Part shown: positions 32,001 to 43,779 of the stretch, piece by piece
Layout of the letters: every line of letters begins with the position of its first letter
How positions within the stretch are numbered: position 1 is the stretch's first letter
Assembly: GCA_036873755.1 (NCBI GenBank)
Contig: JAVTVY010036890.1
Coordinates: 1 to 64,000, forward strand
Direction of reading: 5' to 3'
DNA: 64,000 nt
Source: Hanleya hanleyi
Lineage: Eukaryota > Mollusca > Polyplacophora > Lepidopleurida > Hanleyidae
Notes under the pieces: model-generated
Told to the model about the DNA's origin: nothing
Seen by the model: the letters and a program-made list of their open reading frames with translations, nothing else
Databases searched by the model: none
Position numbers and translations under genes: made by a program

Positions 32001-32128
32001 TAGACTGTTCAGTTATGGATGCTAAATTTTCTTTATTTCGTTTTCAGGGATTGAAACGGCTCATGACACAGTGCCAAAAGATCTTCCCAACAGATCCTTC
32101 ACGTAGTGTTAACTACGAGAAAGAATGA
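17036..32128 (+). CDS. PRPF18: pre-mRNA-splicing factor 18
   Basis: Ten coding exons join in frame to a 346-aa protein: 17036-17098, 20837-20944, 21623-21715, 22717-22830, 23955-24098, 25206-25274, 25759-25899, 26811-26882, 31285-31440, 32048-32128. Every exon is a multiple of three and every intron starts GT and ends AG. Human PRPF18 is 342 aa. The N-terminus is a charged coiled-coil region; exon 4 holds the PRP4-like short motif ([15 protein letters not shown]); exons 6-10 are the Prp18 helical domain, with the highly conserved [20 protein letters not shown] in exon 9 and [18 protein letters not shown] across exons 9-10. Prp18 is a U5 snRNP-associated factor for the second step of splicing, acting in the nucleus. 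An upstream non-coding exon cannot be excluded. A poly(A) signal AATAAA lies at 32865-32870. Confidence 0.97.
17099..20836 (+). other. PRPF18 intron 1
   Basis: The 3.7-kb intron holds poly-A tracts (about 17354, 18262), an inverted repeat with arms AAGCCAGTGTAT/ATACACTGGCTT at about 19221-19265, and two copies of a short segment with GATGTGCAT(G/A)TCCTAT (near 19115 and 19713), part of an unclassified repeat. No gene was found in it. Confidence 0.6.
21877..22114 (+). mobile_element. 5S-rRNA-derived SINE in PRPF18 intron 3
   Basis: The head resembles 5S rRNA, including the internal promoter region: GATCACCCAAGTTAAGCAAC and TACTTGGATGGGTGACCGG. The tail ends GTTGAAAACGACGTTAAACC followed by a CTCTCTCAC run, the type of tail known from mollusc SINEs. 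It is mutated relative to functional 5S and is not a working rRNA gene. Confidence 0.75.
22126..22267. mobile_element. MITE-like inverted repeat in PRPF18 intron 3
   Basis: Termini TGCTTATCTGCCCTTG and CAAGGGCAGATAAGCA are exact inverted copies, and a further CACATCAGACCA/TGGTCTGATGTG pair extends the arms. A more decayed relative with CAAGCTGCCTG-type ends lies near 24757-24873. Confidence 0.65.
27717..29400. repeat. about 150-bp tandem repeat array in PRPF18 intron 8
   Basis: Two 160-bp units at 27717 and 27877 lead into about ten diverged units of about 150 bp, each containing a GGCGGCCATCTTTAATTTATGC-like segment; starts of this segment fall near 28001, 28161, 28311, 28461, 28611, 28763, 28911, 29059, 29199 and 29347. 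Short open frames in it are not genes. Confidence 0.8.
29790..30440. repeat. about 175-bp tandem repeat in PRPF18 intron 8
   Basis: Four degenerate copies share TTGTATTCTAGAAG, CGTCTCGGC and GGAGTTATGCCCCTTT blocks at about 175-bp spacing (29797, 29969, 30147, then a shorter last copy). Confidence 0.65.
31561..31724. repeat. 18-bp minisatellite in PRPF18 intron 9
   Basis: Nine tandem copies of CTCAGGATGGGTGTGAAT with few substitutions. The unit length is divisible by three, so frames through it are open by chance. Confidence 0.9.
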
Positions 32129-32203
32129 TGCTTTGGGAAAACCCTTTGACCTTCACTGCAGTCTTACTTGGACAGATTAAGAGAGGTGTTTCATCTGTCT
32201 CTG

Positions 32204-32566
32204 GCTATAATTCAAGATGTCAGGCCACACTTCATACAGGCTATAATTCAAGATGTCAGGCCACACTTCATACAGGCTATAATTCAAGATGTCAGGCCAC
32301 ACTTCATACAGGCTATAATTCAAGCTGTCGGGCCACACTTCATACAAACTATAATTCAAGCTGTCCGGCCACACTTCATACAGGCTGTAATTCAAGCTGG
32401 TAGGCCAAACTTCATACAGGCTATAATTCAAGCTTTCCGGCCACACTTCATACAGGCTGTAATTCAAGCTGTTAGGCCTAACTGTATACAGGCCATAATT
32501 CAAGCTGTCAGGCCACACTTGATATGGAGGCTATAATTGAAGATGTCAGACCAGACTTCATATGGC
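32204..32566. repeat. 36-bp minisatellite directly downstream of PRPF18
   Basis: About ten tandem copies of a 36-bp unit beginning GCTATAATTCAAG(A/C)TGTCAG start 76 bp after the stop codon. With the AATAAA at 32865 as the likely end, the array would lie in the 3' UTR. Confidence 0.9.
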
Positions 32567-32864
32567 GACTGTAGTCCTGTAATAAGTCACTAATTTCACC
32601 TGATGGCAATGCACATGACTTGGGTATCATTTCAGTGATTGGCTCAGTGGCTTGTGTTGTTATTTCCGGCCGCCGGATATCTGAATTCAGTAAACATGGG
32701 AGCGGCCATCTTGATAATGGACGAGTAACAGGTGTTTTCTCAAGCCATACTTCACAGACGTGTCGTGGAGTGATCCAACTAGTTTCATATCGTAAAACGA
32801 CAGGATTGTATCACCCGTTCGTGGTTAACACATTAATATTAATTATGTTATAATGAATTCACCG

Positions 32865-32870
32865 AATAAA
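32865..32870 (+). terminator. candidate PRPF18 poly(A) signal
   Basis: AATAAA about 740 bp after the stop codon, followed by TGTTCTTT. It is the first clear signal downstream of the minisatellite. Confidence 0.5.
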
Positions 32871-32899
32871 TGTTCTTTAGTACTATTTTATTATGGCTG

Positions 32900-35800
32900 A
32901 GAGACCAAATCGATTACCATACATGATCAAGTTATTCACCTGTACGTCTGCAGCAAAGTGTTTGAGATTGAACTGCGAGTTACTAAAAACTCGAAACAGT
33001 AAAACACGCGGATCGAATTGATGTGTAGAGAAAGTCGATCTAGGCTTAATTTACAATGACACACATAAATACAGAAATAGTGGCTTGATGATGGGTCCCA
33101 TATAATGCCACAGCGCGAACTCTAACATCAGGCTATATGAAGTGACTTAATACGTCAACCAGAGAACATCACTTTCAAAGTCCTAGTTGGACATGCGGTT
33201 CATGTGCACATTTTGCCAGCAAGCACTTAACTTCCGGCTAACCCCACACTTTCCAGATGGGTCCTTTCGCGAAACCTTTAATGAAAACAAACAAATCGAC
33301 GTTTGTTTTAACCATAATGGTGCATTGTGACCTGTATTCACCAGTTGCACACGTAATCGGCTTGTAATACGCAGATTATAAGCTACAAACGTTTCCGCCA
33401 GCATTGATGCATCTGCATCAATAAGTTTTCTTGTGGTAACTGGTTCATGAAATGGACAGCTCCAGAAACCAATGCTGTGATTGGTTCAAATCCTGAACTG
33501 TGGCAAAACTGACCAACCAATATTAAGACAGATTCAAATTGCCAATCAAATTGCTTGTCTATCTTTCTGGATGATATACTATGATGTATTGAGGGGTTTG
33601 GGAAAAATCCATTCCCAGCGTGCAACTCTTGTCAGAACTCGCTAATGAATATCAAGCCAGTCATCAAATTCAATGAAGGAGATTGTAATAAGCTCTGGTA
33701 TTTTGTGAATGGTAGTATAGCCCAGGCATTAGGCCTAAAAAAACTTGTGTTTCCGGTAACCCGACTGACCTTAGATTTTCATGCCGACCCTTTTCGTTCT
33801 TTCTCTCGTGCACTCGCTTCACACTCCGAATAGAAAACTTCAGCACTTTTCGCCATTTTCGAATGACTTCGTCACGTGTATTGTCGACTTGCGTTTAACA
33901 CTTTAATATATATACACAATATTCAATCCATAATCATCTTTGTATAAATGACGTAAGTTAAAAATGGAACTTTTCTGGTTGTGTAGTACATACAACTGCA
34001 TAAAGTAATGCGAATTCCCTTAACCCCCATATAAAAAATCAAAAAAAAATCCCCCCCCCCCCCCCAAAAATTCCTACCTATTATTTCTGAGGCATGTTAC
34101 CGGAAACGCAATTTTTTTTTTTAGCTACGCCTTATGAGTGAATATGTATCTATATGATAGTATACTATGTTTGCATATATGTATACAATATACCATATGT
34201 ACTTTCATTTGTGATCATTTCCATGGATTGACCTGGGGTGTCATTGTACACACTCCAGGTCATGGAAGGAATTAATGGCCTCAGCTCCTCAGACAGCTTG
34301 TCATAAGGGGTGACTAACTTGGACATCCATAGGGTTTTTTCTGGCGTAAAATGGAGTAGGGTCCCAGTTGTGAAAAGAACAAGGATCCAAACGTCTGATA
34401 TTACTGAAATATTGTTGAGAGCGACGATAAGTCATATTCACTCACTTGCGATATCGAGAGAGGTTGATACATCATCGCTCATTTATTTATTTAGTATTAT
34501 TCAAAACAGCAGCAATCTGAGTAAACTAAGATGGTAAATCAGAGGAATACCATCTAGACGTGATGCTATTAAAAATTTGTGCAATATGATTGCCAAGATT
34601 CTATGAGATCCCATAATAAGCCGATCACGACAATTTCTCCCTTTTCACTTTGACATCGACTGACATTTAGTTCACGGAAATTAACACCTTCGCACGGCAT
34701 GATCTTTTGATATTTTGCAATCTAATTAAAATTAAATCCTATCTGCTCCCCATTTGGATATGTCGCTTGTAGAATCTAGAAGGCTTGCAGTCACTCACGT
34801 GTTAACCAATCCCGAGAATGCTTCATAGTGCTTTGAAGGGAACATTGATGACAAAGAATTTTTGGTTGGCTCAGCCGAGCTAGCCGGCTCGCTAGCAGGG
34901 TGTCTTTTCATGTTGCCGTGGTCCCGACATTGTGGCACCATAATACGGGGTAGATATATGAACTGATCTTTGTAAACATTGGGGTAAATGGACACAGTGA
35001 ACCTATCTCCCCTCCACGACTGCAAATGGATGAGTCCAGATGCGACCATGATGTCATAATGCTATTAAATATCCATGGTATGGGTGTTCAGAACACCAAA
35101 TTCAATTGAAATACATAAGATGCTATATAGCGACATGTACGATTGGGGAGCATTGATAGGATATTAATTTATTAAGATTGGATATTTTGTATCGCCTGAC
35201 AAGGCCAGATTTTTTGGTGGGAGTAAACTCTTTGAATTTTTTGTTCACCGCGCACACTATAGCCATACTTGGATACTGTTTGCCGATAATGTTTACTATA
35301 TTGGTCCACATGCTACCATGTATAGTAACTGCGGGCGTGATTTTGAAATTGTTTCAACAAACTAGCCACCTGATTGGCCCAGTTTTTCAGTTTGAAATTC
35401 ACACAGGAATTATATAGCGCTGAAGTCAGATGTACAGGTGTACAGATTATATATTGTTATGAATATTATATTTAGAGTGTAAAGGTATTAAGACAAATCA
35501 GTTCTTATCCATGTGCGTCGGGATACAAGAGTTTTAAAAAGCAGTGGCTGAATTGAAAATGTCTGGAATTTTTCAGTTCTCCAGTTCAAGAATAGTCAGT
35601 GTGAAACTTTTCTTTTCTATGATGTGTGCAGGTCAATCTTTCATGTAAGTATCTTTTGTTCAGGCCTTTATATTACTGAAGAACTACCTGTCTGGACTCA
35701 GGCCATCCACAATAATATCCACGTAGGTCGGTAGTTTGACAGGTTTTTTATTTTTTTTTTATTTTTGACCTTTTTGTATAGGATTTCATGGAGTTCTGCT

Positions 35801-37250
35801 GAAAACCATAGAAATAAAAAAAAATGCTTACCCAAACTTTTCATTGATTGCAAAATATATGGGTATGTAGGGTTACTGGAAACAAAAATATTATTGTGGA
35901 TGACCTCAGTGTTGTACCCAGATACTCTCTTCTCCTTTCTGTTGTCGTTATTGCGCGAAATATAGGTGTTATTATTCACTTGTATTGTCAGCTGTGTCAC
36001 TGCAGTAATATAGAAGTATCACCATACACGTAAGTCTAGGAAAGTATGGTGACAAAAGTATGGCTGTCCAACAATGCGAATAGACATAAATATGTATAGG
36101 CATTGTTTTTCTCGGCATAACATACATTGTTGCAGGCCTACAGGCAAAACTGATAATTGTAAAATTTGAAAAGAAAGGCCTGTTTTGTGTGTTTCTCAGT
36201 CATTAAAATTCAACATAGCAAGGCTGGAAATAGGTACCTGCCAAATTTTAAAACACCCCTGCAGATCATGATGAACTATTCCAGCTTGAATCTCCATTTA
36301 CAAAGGTAAACCGGTCATGGTGCAGAACATTTTCCAAAATAGGGGTGACAAGTAGTTATGACAGGTGCTTATTTCCAGGCTTGCATAGGATCATGTATGT
36401 ATGATATGTGTATAAATGTAAATAAATTCACCGCCACGAAGTATTTCAGTCTTTGGATATTCCCGATTGTTAGCAGTTTGTGAAGAGTGTATGATACAAT
36501 GTCCATGACCCCACCCCAGCCTCAATGTACAGAGAAAGAGCCACCCTCGAATACTCGAAGGGGAAATATATTTTCTGAGGTTTTGATGGAGGCACTTCTA
36601 GGCCCACCATTGGATAATTTTAATCGATCGCTTTCTGGAGGTGTGCCTTCGTTTTATGAATGTGATTGCGCCGATGTCGGATGTCACGGGACCAATCGGA
36701 TGTGACCATTAGGGAAACGCCCTAATATACTCAGATAGCACCCGTTACCGCATGGCTAAGGGCAGAAGTTTCTACGTATAATCGTGCCATGCGTTCGGAT
36801 GATGCAAGAAATGCCACTCCTGTTTGGTAACTTCTCTTAACTATGTAAGAAAATATAAAGGCTGTGGTGTATTGTTTAAATGCCAGTCTGCTCAAGTGCT
36901 GACTATTTATTAAATTTTCCATACTTTCTCCATGGAATGCGTGACTTACCTTGACAATGATTGGCCTTTTTAGAAAAAAGCCAATTTGTCATGAAAATAT
37001 TATTTGTATAACTACAGTTGTCACATATTCTTCGTGAAGATATTGGTATAATGGTCCCATACCCTGATGACGTATTATATCTCTCCAAATCATGTGATGA
37101 ATTGTGTATTCATTCATCTGCATGACACATGATCACTTGTCCAGAAATCTAACATCGCTTATGTAACACGAAACCAATTAAATTGTCATCGTCAAGGCAA
37201 AGTACATGTGCCACAAGGCATGAAGTCCTATAAGTAACCGGATACACCAA
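32900..37250. other. intergenic DNA, no confident gene
   Basis: No recognised coding region. A poly-C/poly-A tract lies near 34047-34075. A small + strand frame at 36487-36705 ends in a cysteine-containing tail (CDCADVGC) but has no recognised family and no clear gene context. Confidence 0.35.
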
Positions 37251-37410
37251 ATTAAAGCTTGCTTTTCCGACTGTGCCAGCCCAGGGACCTCGTGCTGGCA
37301 ATTAAGTTGATGTCATGTTACATGAGGGAGGTGACAGGCTAATTGAATTGTATAAAGAACCGAGGTATGATAGCACTCCATTTCCAGCTAACACCCTGCT
37401 ACTACAGTCT

Positions 37411-37482
37411 GTCTGAGGGGGCTCGAACACGCGAACCTTTTGCCGACAGCCGAACCTCTCTAACCCACTCGGCCACCGAATC
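37411..37482 (-). mobile_element. tRNA-derived SINE head
   Basis: On the - strand GGTGGCCGAGTGGG (A-box-like) and GTTCGAGCCCC (B-box) are spaced as in a tRNA, but the acceptor ends do not pair and no clean cloverleaf forms. It is best read as the promoter head of a tRNA-derived SINE whose body runs toward lower coordinates; the far end is not defined. Confidence 0.5.
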
Positions 37483-37559
37483 ACTCTACCAGATACTGTG
37501 TTTAAAATCTAGTCATTCTTCGCGTATGCTTCGCACATGCGCTTGTTTTACCTAGAAGA

Positions 37560-39190
37560 ACTATGACGTCACCTGGTTTGTGCTTGATAGTTCCTGCTCT
37601 TCTCCCCTGCATACCGCTCTTCAGTGCCAGAGGGAGAATTGGGTATGCGGTAAAACCAGGAAGCGAAATATCACCCGTTTTAGTACTGAATAAGTAACAG
37701 ACTGTAGTAGCAGTTTCTTACCCCATTTCAGTATGCTTTCATACCTGAAGAACCCCACCAGCCATTTAATTATCTTGGATGTTGCATCAAGGGATAGAAG
37801 TGGGATTTTATTGTCATGGATGTAGGGGGCCTACGTCATCAGGGTTCAGGACAACTACAGAAAATGTGCTTGGCTCTAATGATAACTGTGACCTGGATTC
37901 TGTGAATATAAATAATCAATGATACAGGATTTTCACATTGATAAAAATATACCAATTTAGTTGTTCCATGGAGAACTGCTATACGTGTAGAATGGGCACA
38001 GGACTAAAATTGTATTAGTTTTATCAGAAGTCCATAAAGGGACTTCTGGTTTTATGTATACGAAGTCCTTCATGCTGTAGTTCGGCAAAAGAAAGCGTTC
38101 CTCTTCCTGCTTTGATGAGAAAACAAGACCCTTCCGTCTGGCCAACCATGTTGGCATTCCGGCAAACAAACCACTGTCACAGCGAGTAAGAGATGATGCG
38201 CCGCGTTAAATGCAGAACTGTCGTTGGTCATTCTTTCATGTAAGCGGTCACGAGAGAGCTGGTTGCATACATGTACGCGGGGATAGCAAGCCTGATACAG
38301 GGGCATGTTGGTGCAAAGAACTTCCAGTAAGTACCAAAGGCCCTCGCGATTAGTTTTACTAATTAATATTCTGTTCTCCTAGAAAGTTAAGTTTCTATTG
38401 TACACGTATACATCTATTTGTTCATTTAGAAAATATAAAACAGAGTAGCTTTTCACACCAATATTCTGGAATAGTTTATAAAAAAAAATATTCAAAATAA
38501 TTGCAGGTGCCTTTGGTAAAAGAGAAACCGAAGCGACTGCTTCCCGGAAGCAACCTTTTATACCTCTAACCTTCAAGAGCGGCAGCTATTCAGACATTTT
38601 CTGGGAAGAGCTATACAGGAATGCTATACAGTGGACTTAATCAATCTTACAATTGTAGTATATTCTTGGGTATGCAGTAAATTGGAGCGATATGCAAGAG
38701 GTGGGAAAAATTGGTGTCTGACGACTAAAAAGCAACCATATAACTACAGGAAAGCATCCATCGGCACCTAACTTTCAGACCCGAGAATACGATGGATTCT
38801 TGGACGTAGCCTTGGTATCTCATCCGCGCTTTTATTGCAGATGTCCCTGTGAAGACTATGAAGTGCCCACACGGCCCCTAGCACCGTCTTAAGCGGAATT
38901 AGATACGCTAGCTCGGGAGCTGTGATAACAGATCAGCGATTTTAATGGATGAGCATCGTGGACGTCTGATGATGTAAACGCCTCAACATGGGGTAACCTG
39001 CATGGTAAATGCAACAATACCCAGATAAACTAACCTGTAATGTCCGACGTCGTACGGCTCAAATCTCCCACACTCCGGTATTCTGTGTCTCGAGACTGTA
39101 CCGGTACATCTACAGTGATAGACCCACTCCTTTTACTCAGAATAACCGTATTACCGGTACTTCGTCAGAGAATTTCCCTTTTTGTCTTCG
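37560..39190. other. intergenic DNA, no feature seen
   Basis: One TGACGTCA at about 37564 and scattered short frames; nothing else supportable. Confidence 0.35.
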
Positions 39191-39194
39191 TAAC

Positions 39195-40920
39195 TGTGTA
39201 ACTCCAGTGATGGACCATAGACCTCTGTTTCGGACAGCGTAAATGCGTAACTTTGGCGGTGGATAACTCATTTTTGCTCAACGTAACTGCGTAACATCGT
39301 CAGACTGTTTCTCATTTGCTTAGCGTAACTTCTTAACTCCGGTTATATACCTCCCTTTACCCGAGAGTGTAACTGCATAACTTCGTCAGACCCGTTCTCT
39401 TTTGCTTAGCGTAACTTCTCTGCATAACTTCAGCAAATTTCCATTTTTCTTAGCGTAAGCGTAACTGTGTAACTTCATCTTCAGACCTCTCTTTCGGACC
39501 GCGTAACTGCGTAACTCTGGTGATGAACCATATATTTTTGCTCAGCCTAACGATGTAATTTCATCAGACCCTTTCTCTTTTGCTTAGCGTAGCCCTATAC
39601 ACCTCTGCATAACTTCAGCGAATTTCCATTTTTCTCAGCGTGACTTTGTCAGCCCTTCCTCTTTTCCTCAGCGTAACTGTGTAACTTCATCTTTAGACCT
39701 CTCATTCGGACAGCGTAACTGCGTAACTCTGGTGATGGACCATTTATTTTTGCTCAGCCTAACGGCGTAACTTCGTCAGACCCTTTCTCTTTTGCTTAGT
39801 GTAACTGCGTAACTCCGGTTATGAACGTCTTTTGCTGAGAGCGTACGTAACTTCGTCAGACCCTTTCTTTTTCTCAGCGTATCTCCAGTATAGCCCTCTC
39901 TTTTTCTGACGGCGCAAATGCGTAACTCCAGCTATAGACCTCTCTTTCGGACAGCGAAACTTCGGCGATGGATCATTTATTTTTGTCCATGCAGCGTAAC
40001 TTTATCAGACCCTATCTCTTTTGTTTAGCAAAACTTCGTAACTCCGTCTATAAACCTCTTTTCCTGATAACGTAACTGCATAACTTTGGTAGACCCCTTT
40101 TGTTTTGCTCAGCGTAACTGCGTAACTCTGGTTGTAGTCTTCTCTTTTTCTGACAGCGTAACTCCAGCTATAAACCTTTTTTCGGACAGCGTAACTTGTT
40201 TTTATTAAACCCTTTCTTTCTTTCTCAGCATAACTGCGTAACACCATTCGATGCACCATGTATGTTTTTTTCTCCAGCATAACTGTAACTCCAGCAATAG
40301 ATACTTTCGCAGTTACGCCGAGGGAAACGGAAATGGTCTGAAGAAGTTACGCAGTTCCATCGTCAGGAAGCGGTCTATCACCGGAGTTACGCCATGTACG
40401 CAGTTACGATGAGAAAAGAAGAAAGGGTCTGACAAAGTTATGCTGAGCTAAGTTCGCCGAGAATGGCCCATGATCGCCTGGAGTTACGCAGTACGCTGTC
40501 AGAAAAAGAAAGTTCTATACCCGGATTTACGCTGAGAAAAAGAGAAAGGGTCTAATGAAGTTACACAATTATGATGAGCAAAGAGGAATGGTCCATCACC
40601 GAAGTTACGCTATGTGAAAAAGAGAGGTCTATATCTGGCATTTACATTGAGAAAAAGAGGAAGAGTGTGATAAAGTTACGCAAAGGAAAAGGGAAATGGT
40701 ATGATGAAGTTACGCTGAGCAAAAATAAATTGTCCATTGTCGGAGTTATGCTGTCAGAGAGGTATATAGCTGGAGTTTCGCAGTTACGCTATCCATAAAA
40801 GAGAGGAATATAATTGAAGTTACGCTGAGAAAGAGAAAGGGACTGACCGAGTTACGCTGGGCAGAAGTAAATGGTCTCTCGCCGAATTTCACGAAGTTAC
40901 GCTGTCAGAAAGCGAGGTAC
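39195..40920. repeat. fold-back array of GTAACTGCGTAACT-type repeats
   Basis: From about 39195 to 40295 a degenerate unit of roughly 110-130 bp, rich in GCGTAACTGCGTAACTC and CTTCGTCAGACCC blocks, repeats on the + strand. From about 40300 to 40920 the same blocks occur inverted (GAAGTTACGC, GGGTCTGA). The turning point is near 40290-40310. Confidence 0.8.
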
Positions 40921-40929
40921 GGTATATAC

Positions 40930-41560
40930 ACCAAGAGAGGTTCAATGCGATACCATGCACAGTCCATTGTGACTATGTATGGCCCATATATCGCCGAAAC
41001 ACTCGTGCACACCCAAAAATGCCATCTTTTTTTTCCAACTCGACTGCGCATCCGCACCATGATGTCACCTCCGGTGAAAATCGCGCCAATCGTCTTGAGA
41101 GCTTCAAGACGATACCCCCCACGATCGATTGAGAACCAGATACGCCCCTGCGTAACCCAATATGCAATCTTTCTCTACTCGTCTTCGACTGAGCATGCGC
41201 ACCCTGAGACCACTTTCAGTAAAACCTATTCGTAGTCTACTTCCCGAGAGTTTCAAGACGACAGTCTACCCGACCCATTAGGACTAAGGATGGCCCATAT
41301 AAACCCATTTGACATAAAATCCTTTTTTCGCATTTATTACGGTAGGTTTGGTTGTTTTCCAAGTCCTAATTTTGCACCCACCCGCCAGTCATGTGACCCA
41401 AAGTGACGTCGAGTGTACCCGGTCCAAGGCCCAACAACGTTCCAAGGTCAACCCACTACACTTCCACCACATTCACGCCTCCCTGCGACGCCATCTCGCA
41501 AATGATAAGAGATTTCCACTTTCTATACTACTGGCGTACATTTGCTTATCATAAAGTAAA
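40930..41560. repeat. diverged interspersed repeat, copy 2
   Basis: A shorter relative of 13620-15005, with the same order of blocks from CCAAGAGAGGTTCA to GCCAGTCATGTGACCC and TTTCTATACTACT. It immediately follows the fold-back array. Confidence 0.55.
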
Positions 41561-43597
41561 ACCGGTGACAAGACGCAAGTGAAATCTGGATTGTCGTTGT
41601 CATTGGTGAGCGCTCGAAACTCATCAGCTACAGGTCTGATTCTTACTTCGACGAATACCCGATGCAGCAAATGACATATTCTGTTTCGGCACACTAAAAT
41701 AATAAAGTGCTGACATTACTGGGTTTACACAGGGCAGATTCATTAGGTGTTAAACTTAAATTCTGAGTCCATTAAATAAAACCGTAAAAGAAAATTCAGG
41801 CCTACATTTGAATAGTTCAACAGGTCTCTTCTTTGTGTTGCCACTTCTAAATGTGACTCATGAATTTTGAGTCATTTAAGTGTACACTTTTGTGTAATTG
41901 CCGCAAAAGTTTGATATAACATCATTCAGTGTAACAAAATAACATTGAGATTCAGGTTTGACGCACAAATGGTAGAACTACACATCGAAGTATCAACTTG
42001 AACATTTTTGTTACTTGATAAATTGCCAATTAGTGCAAAAAAAGTGATTGTCGTTTCTTGTTAACCCTTTATATGACTATATCTCGGTGAAAGTTGCGCA
42101 TGATGAAGTTGTAGAATCCCGTGTAATGTACACATCCATTAAAAGTACAGACATTTTTCCATATAATACAAATTTCAAGTTCGACATGCATGAACCAAGC
42201 GTAGTCCATTACGTATCCTAGTGGCAAGGCAAGGGCGTAGACAAGTTGTCCGATTTGGGGGGGCTTGAGAGGGGGAGAGTCTGAGAGGGGGGTATCCCCC
42301 CTCGCAGCTTAAGATTTTTTTTTGAAACTTGATGGTAAATTGGCACTCTCTGGGAGCATCTGAGTAGTATAACGTTGTAACAACTGAACTTTGATTTATC
42401 CCAAAATGTCTCATAACAAAGACGATCACTGCAATGATATACAAGCTGAAGTGATCATTCAGTCTCAGGTTTGCACTATATTTCAAGTTAATCCTTAGAC
42501 AATACTGTCGTGCCCCGATAGCAGCGCGTGTCTGAGCACGTTTCGTCTCTGACGTTTCCGACGATATTTCTGGGACAATTTATCCGACAACATTGAAACT
42601 TCACACAGTAGATAAAAAAAATACTAAATTTATTCCCCTACAGTAGTTCTCAATAAATCGCGAAAACAAAAATTAGATGGGAAATTTGTGAGATATTTTT
42701 GACTTTTTACGTCAAGCTCGCATGTTTTAACAATGGCAGATCAAAGTTATCGTGGCCCCAAAATAACATGGTAGATATCGGTGACTTTGGTCATTTCTCA
42801 ACAAATTTTAATGAAAGACAGAAATACAATTCGGGCTTTTTAGTTTATATACTGTGTGAAGTTTCAATGTTGTACGATAAATTTTCTCCGAAATATCACC
42901 AAAAACGTCTGGGATTCACTATCTGGGAAAGACAGTAGGTTTATTTCTAGGGTTTCTATGTGAAAAGTAGTTGAGAGTTTGTATATCTCTTGTTTGTGAA
43001 TGAAGAAGTACTGGGATCTCAATTGAAAAACAAAATAAGTTTGTAGTGAAAAGGTTACGAAAAATTCTCCTCATCGGAAGTTTTGATGTTTTTTGTCCAA
43101 ATAGGCGGCATTTGATTGGATTTGGAGCACACTATTCCATTCTCGATTGAAGCCCGAAATCGTCAATCTATGGCTTTGATCACTGATCAATTGCAATCTT
43201 ATTTTAGGCCTAATGGTATGCACTGGCGGCGATAAGTTTACTTCTCCTGTAATAATTGAATAAGATACGTGATCTTATATGCTATGTTAGGTTTCTTTTT
43301 CTTTCTTTCTTTCCTTTTTTCGTTTGTTTGTTTGTTTTGTTTTGTTCTTTTTTTTTTTTTTGCCGGCCGTCAAAATTTGGGGGGGGGGCTTGCCCCCCCT
43401 TGCCTACGCCCTTGTAAGGTCATTCCCTAAAGCTTTTCATTGCGTCACCCAGCGAAACTGCGTATACTCTTTTCTCTGGGTTTGAATATTTGTGTAAATA
43501 ATTCACGCATTTGATTCTGAGTAGCTCCAGCTACAGTGGCAGCTGCTTCCAATCCATCATGAGGATTGCCACTCAGGCGATTTCTGGCGCGGTAATA
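41561..43597. other. no gene; possible element with short inverted ends
   Basis: CAAGGGCGTAGACAAG near 42229-42246 and its inverse CTTGCCTACGCCCTTG near 43399-43414 could bound a 1.2-kb repeat, but the ends are short and G/C tracts adjoin both. No gene was found. Confidence 0.3.
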
Positions 43598-43775
43598 TGG
43601 GTTCATGCACAGGAGCTTGTTACCGTTGTTAATTGGTTAATTAGGTTGATTACAGGGGGGGGGGGGTGTTAATTAGGTTGATTACAGGGGCGGGGGGTCG
43701 AGGTAGGGAATATTCCCTACCTCCCCTGTAATCAACCTAATTAACCAATTAACAACGGTAACGAGCCCCTGTGGG
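43598..43775. mobile_element. fold-back element
   Basis: TTACCGTTGTTAATTGGTTA near 43620 pairs with its inverse near 43740-43762, and pairing continues outward (CACAGGAGCTTG / CGAGCCCCTGTG). The centre holds a poly-G tract and a partial duplication of the arm. Confidence 0.7.
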
Positions 43776-43779
43776 TTCA

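Noticed and set aside
31281..32536. Repetitive frames around PRPF18 exons 9-10
   Set aside because: They arise from 18-bp and 36-bp minisatellites with lengths divisible by three.
37411..37482. Functional tRNA gene
   Set aside because: A and B boxes are present but acceptor ends do not pair; a SINE head fits better.
42229..43414. 1.2-kb transposon with CAAGGGCGTAG ends
   Set aside because: Inverted ends are short and adjoin G/C tracts, and no target duplication was seen; listed only as possible.
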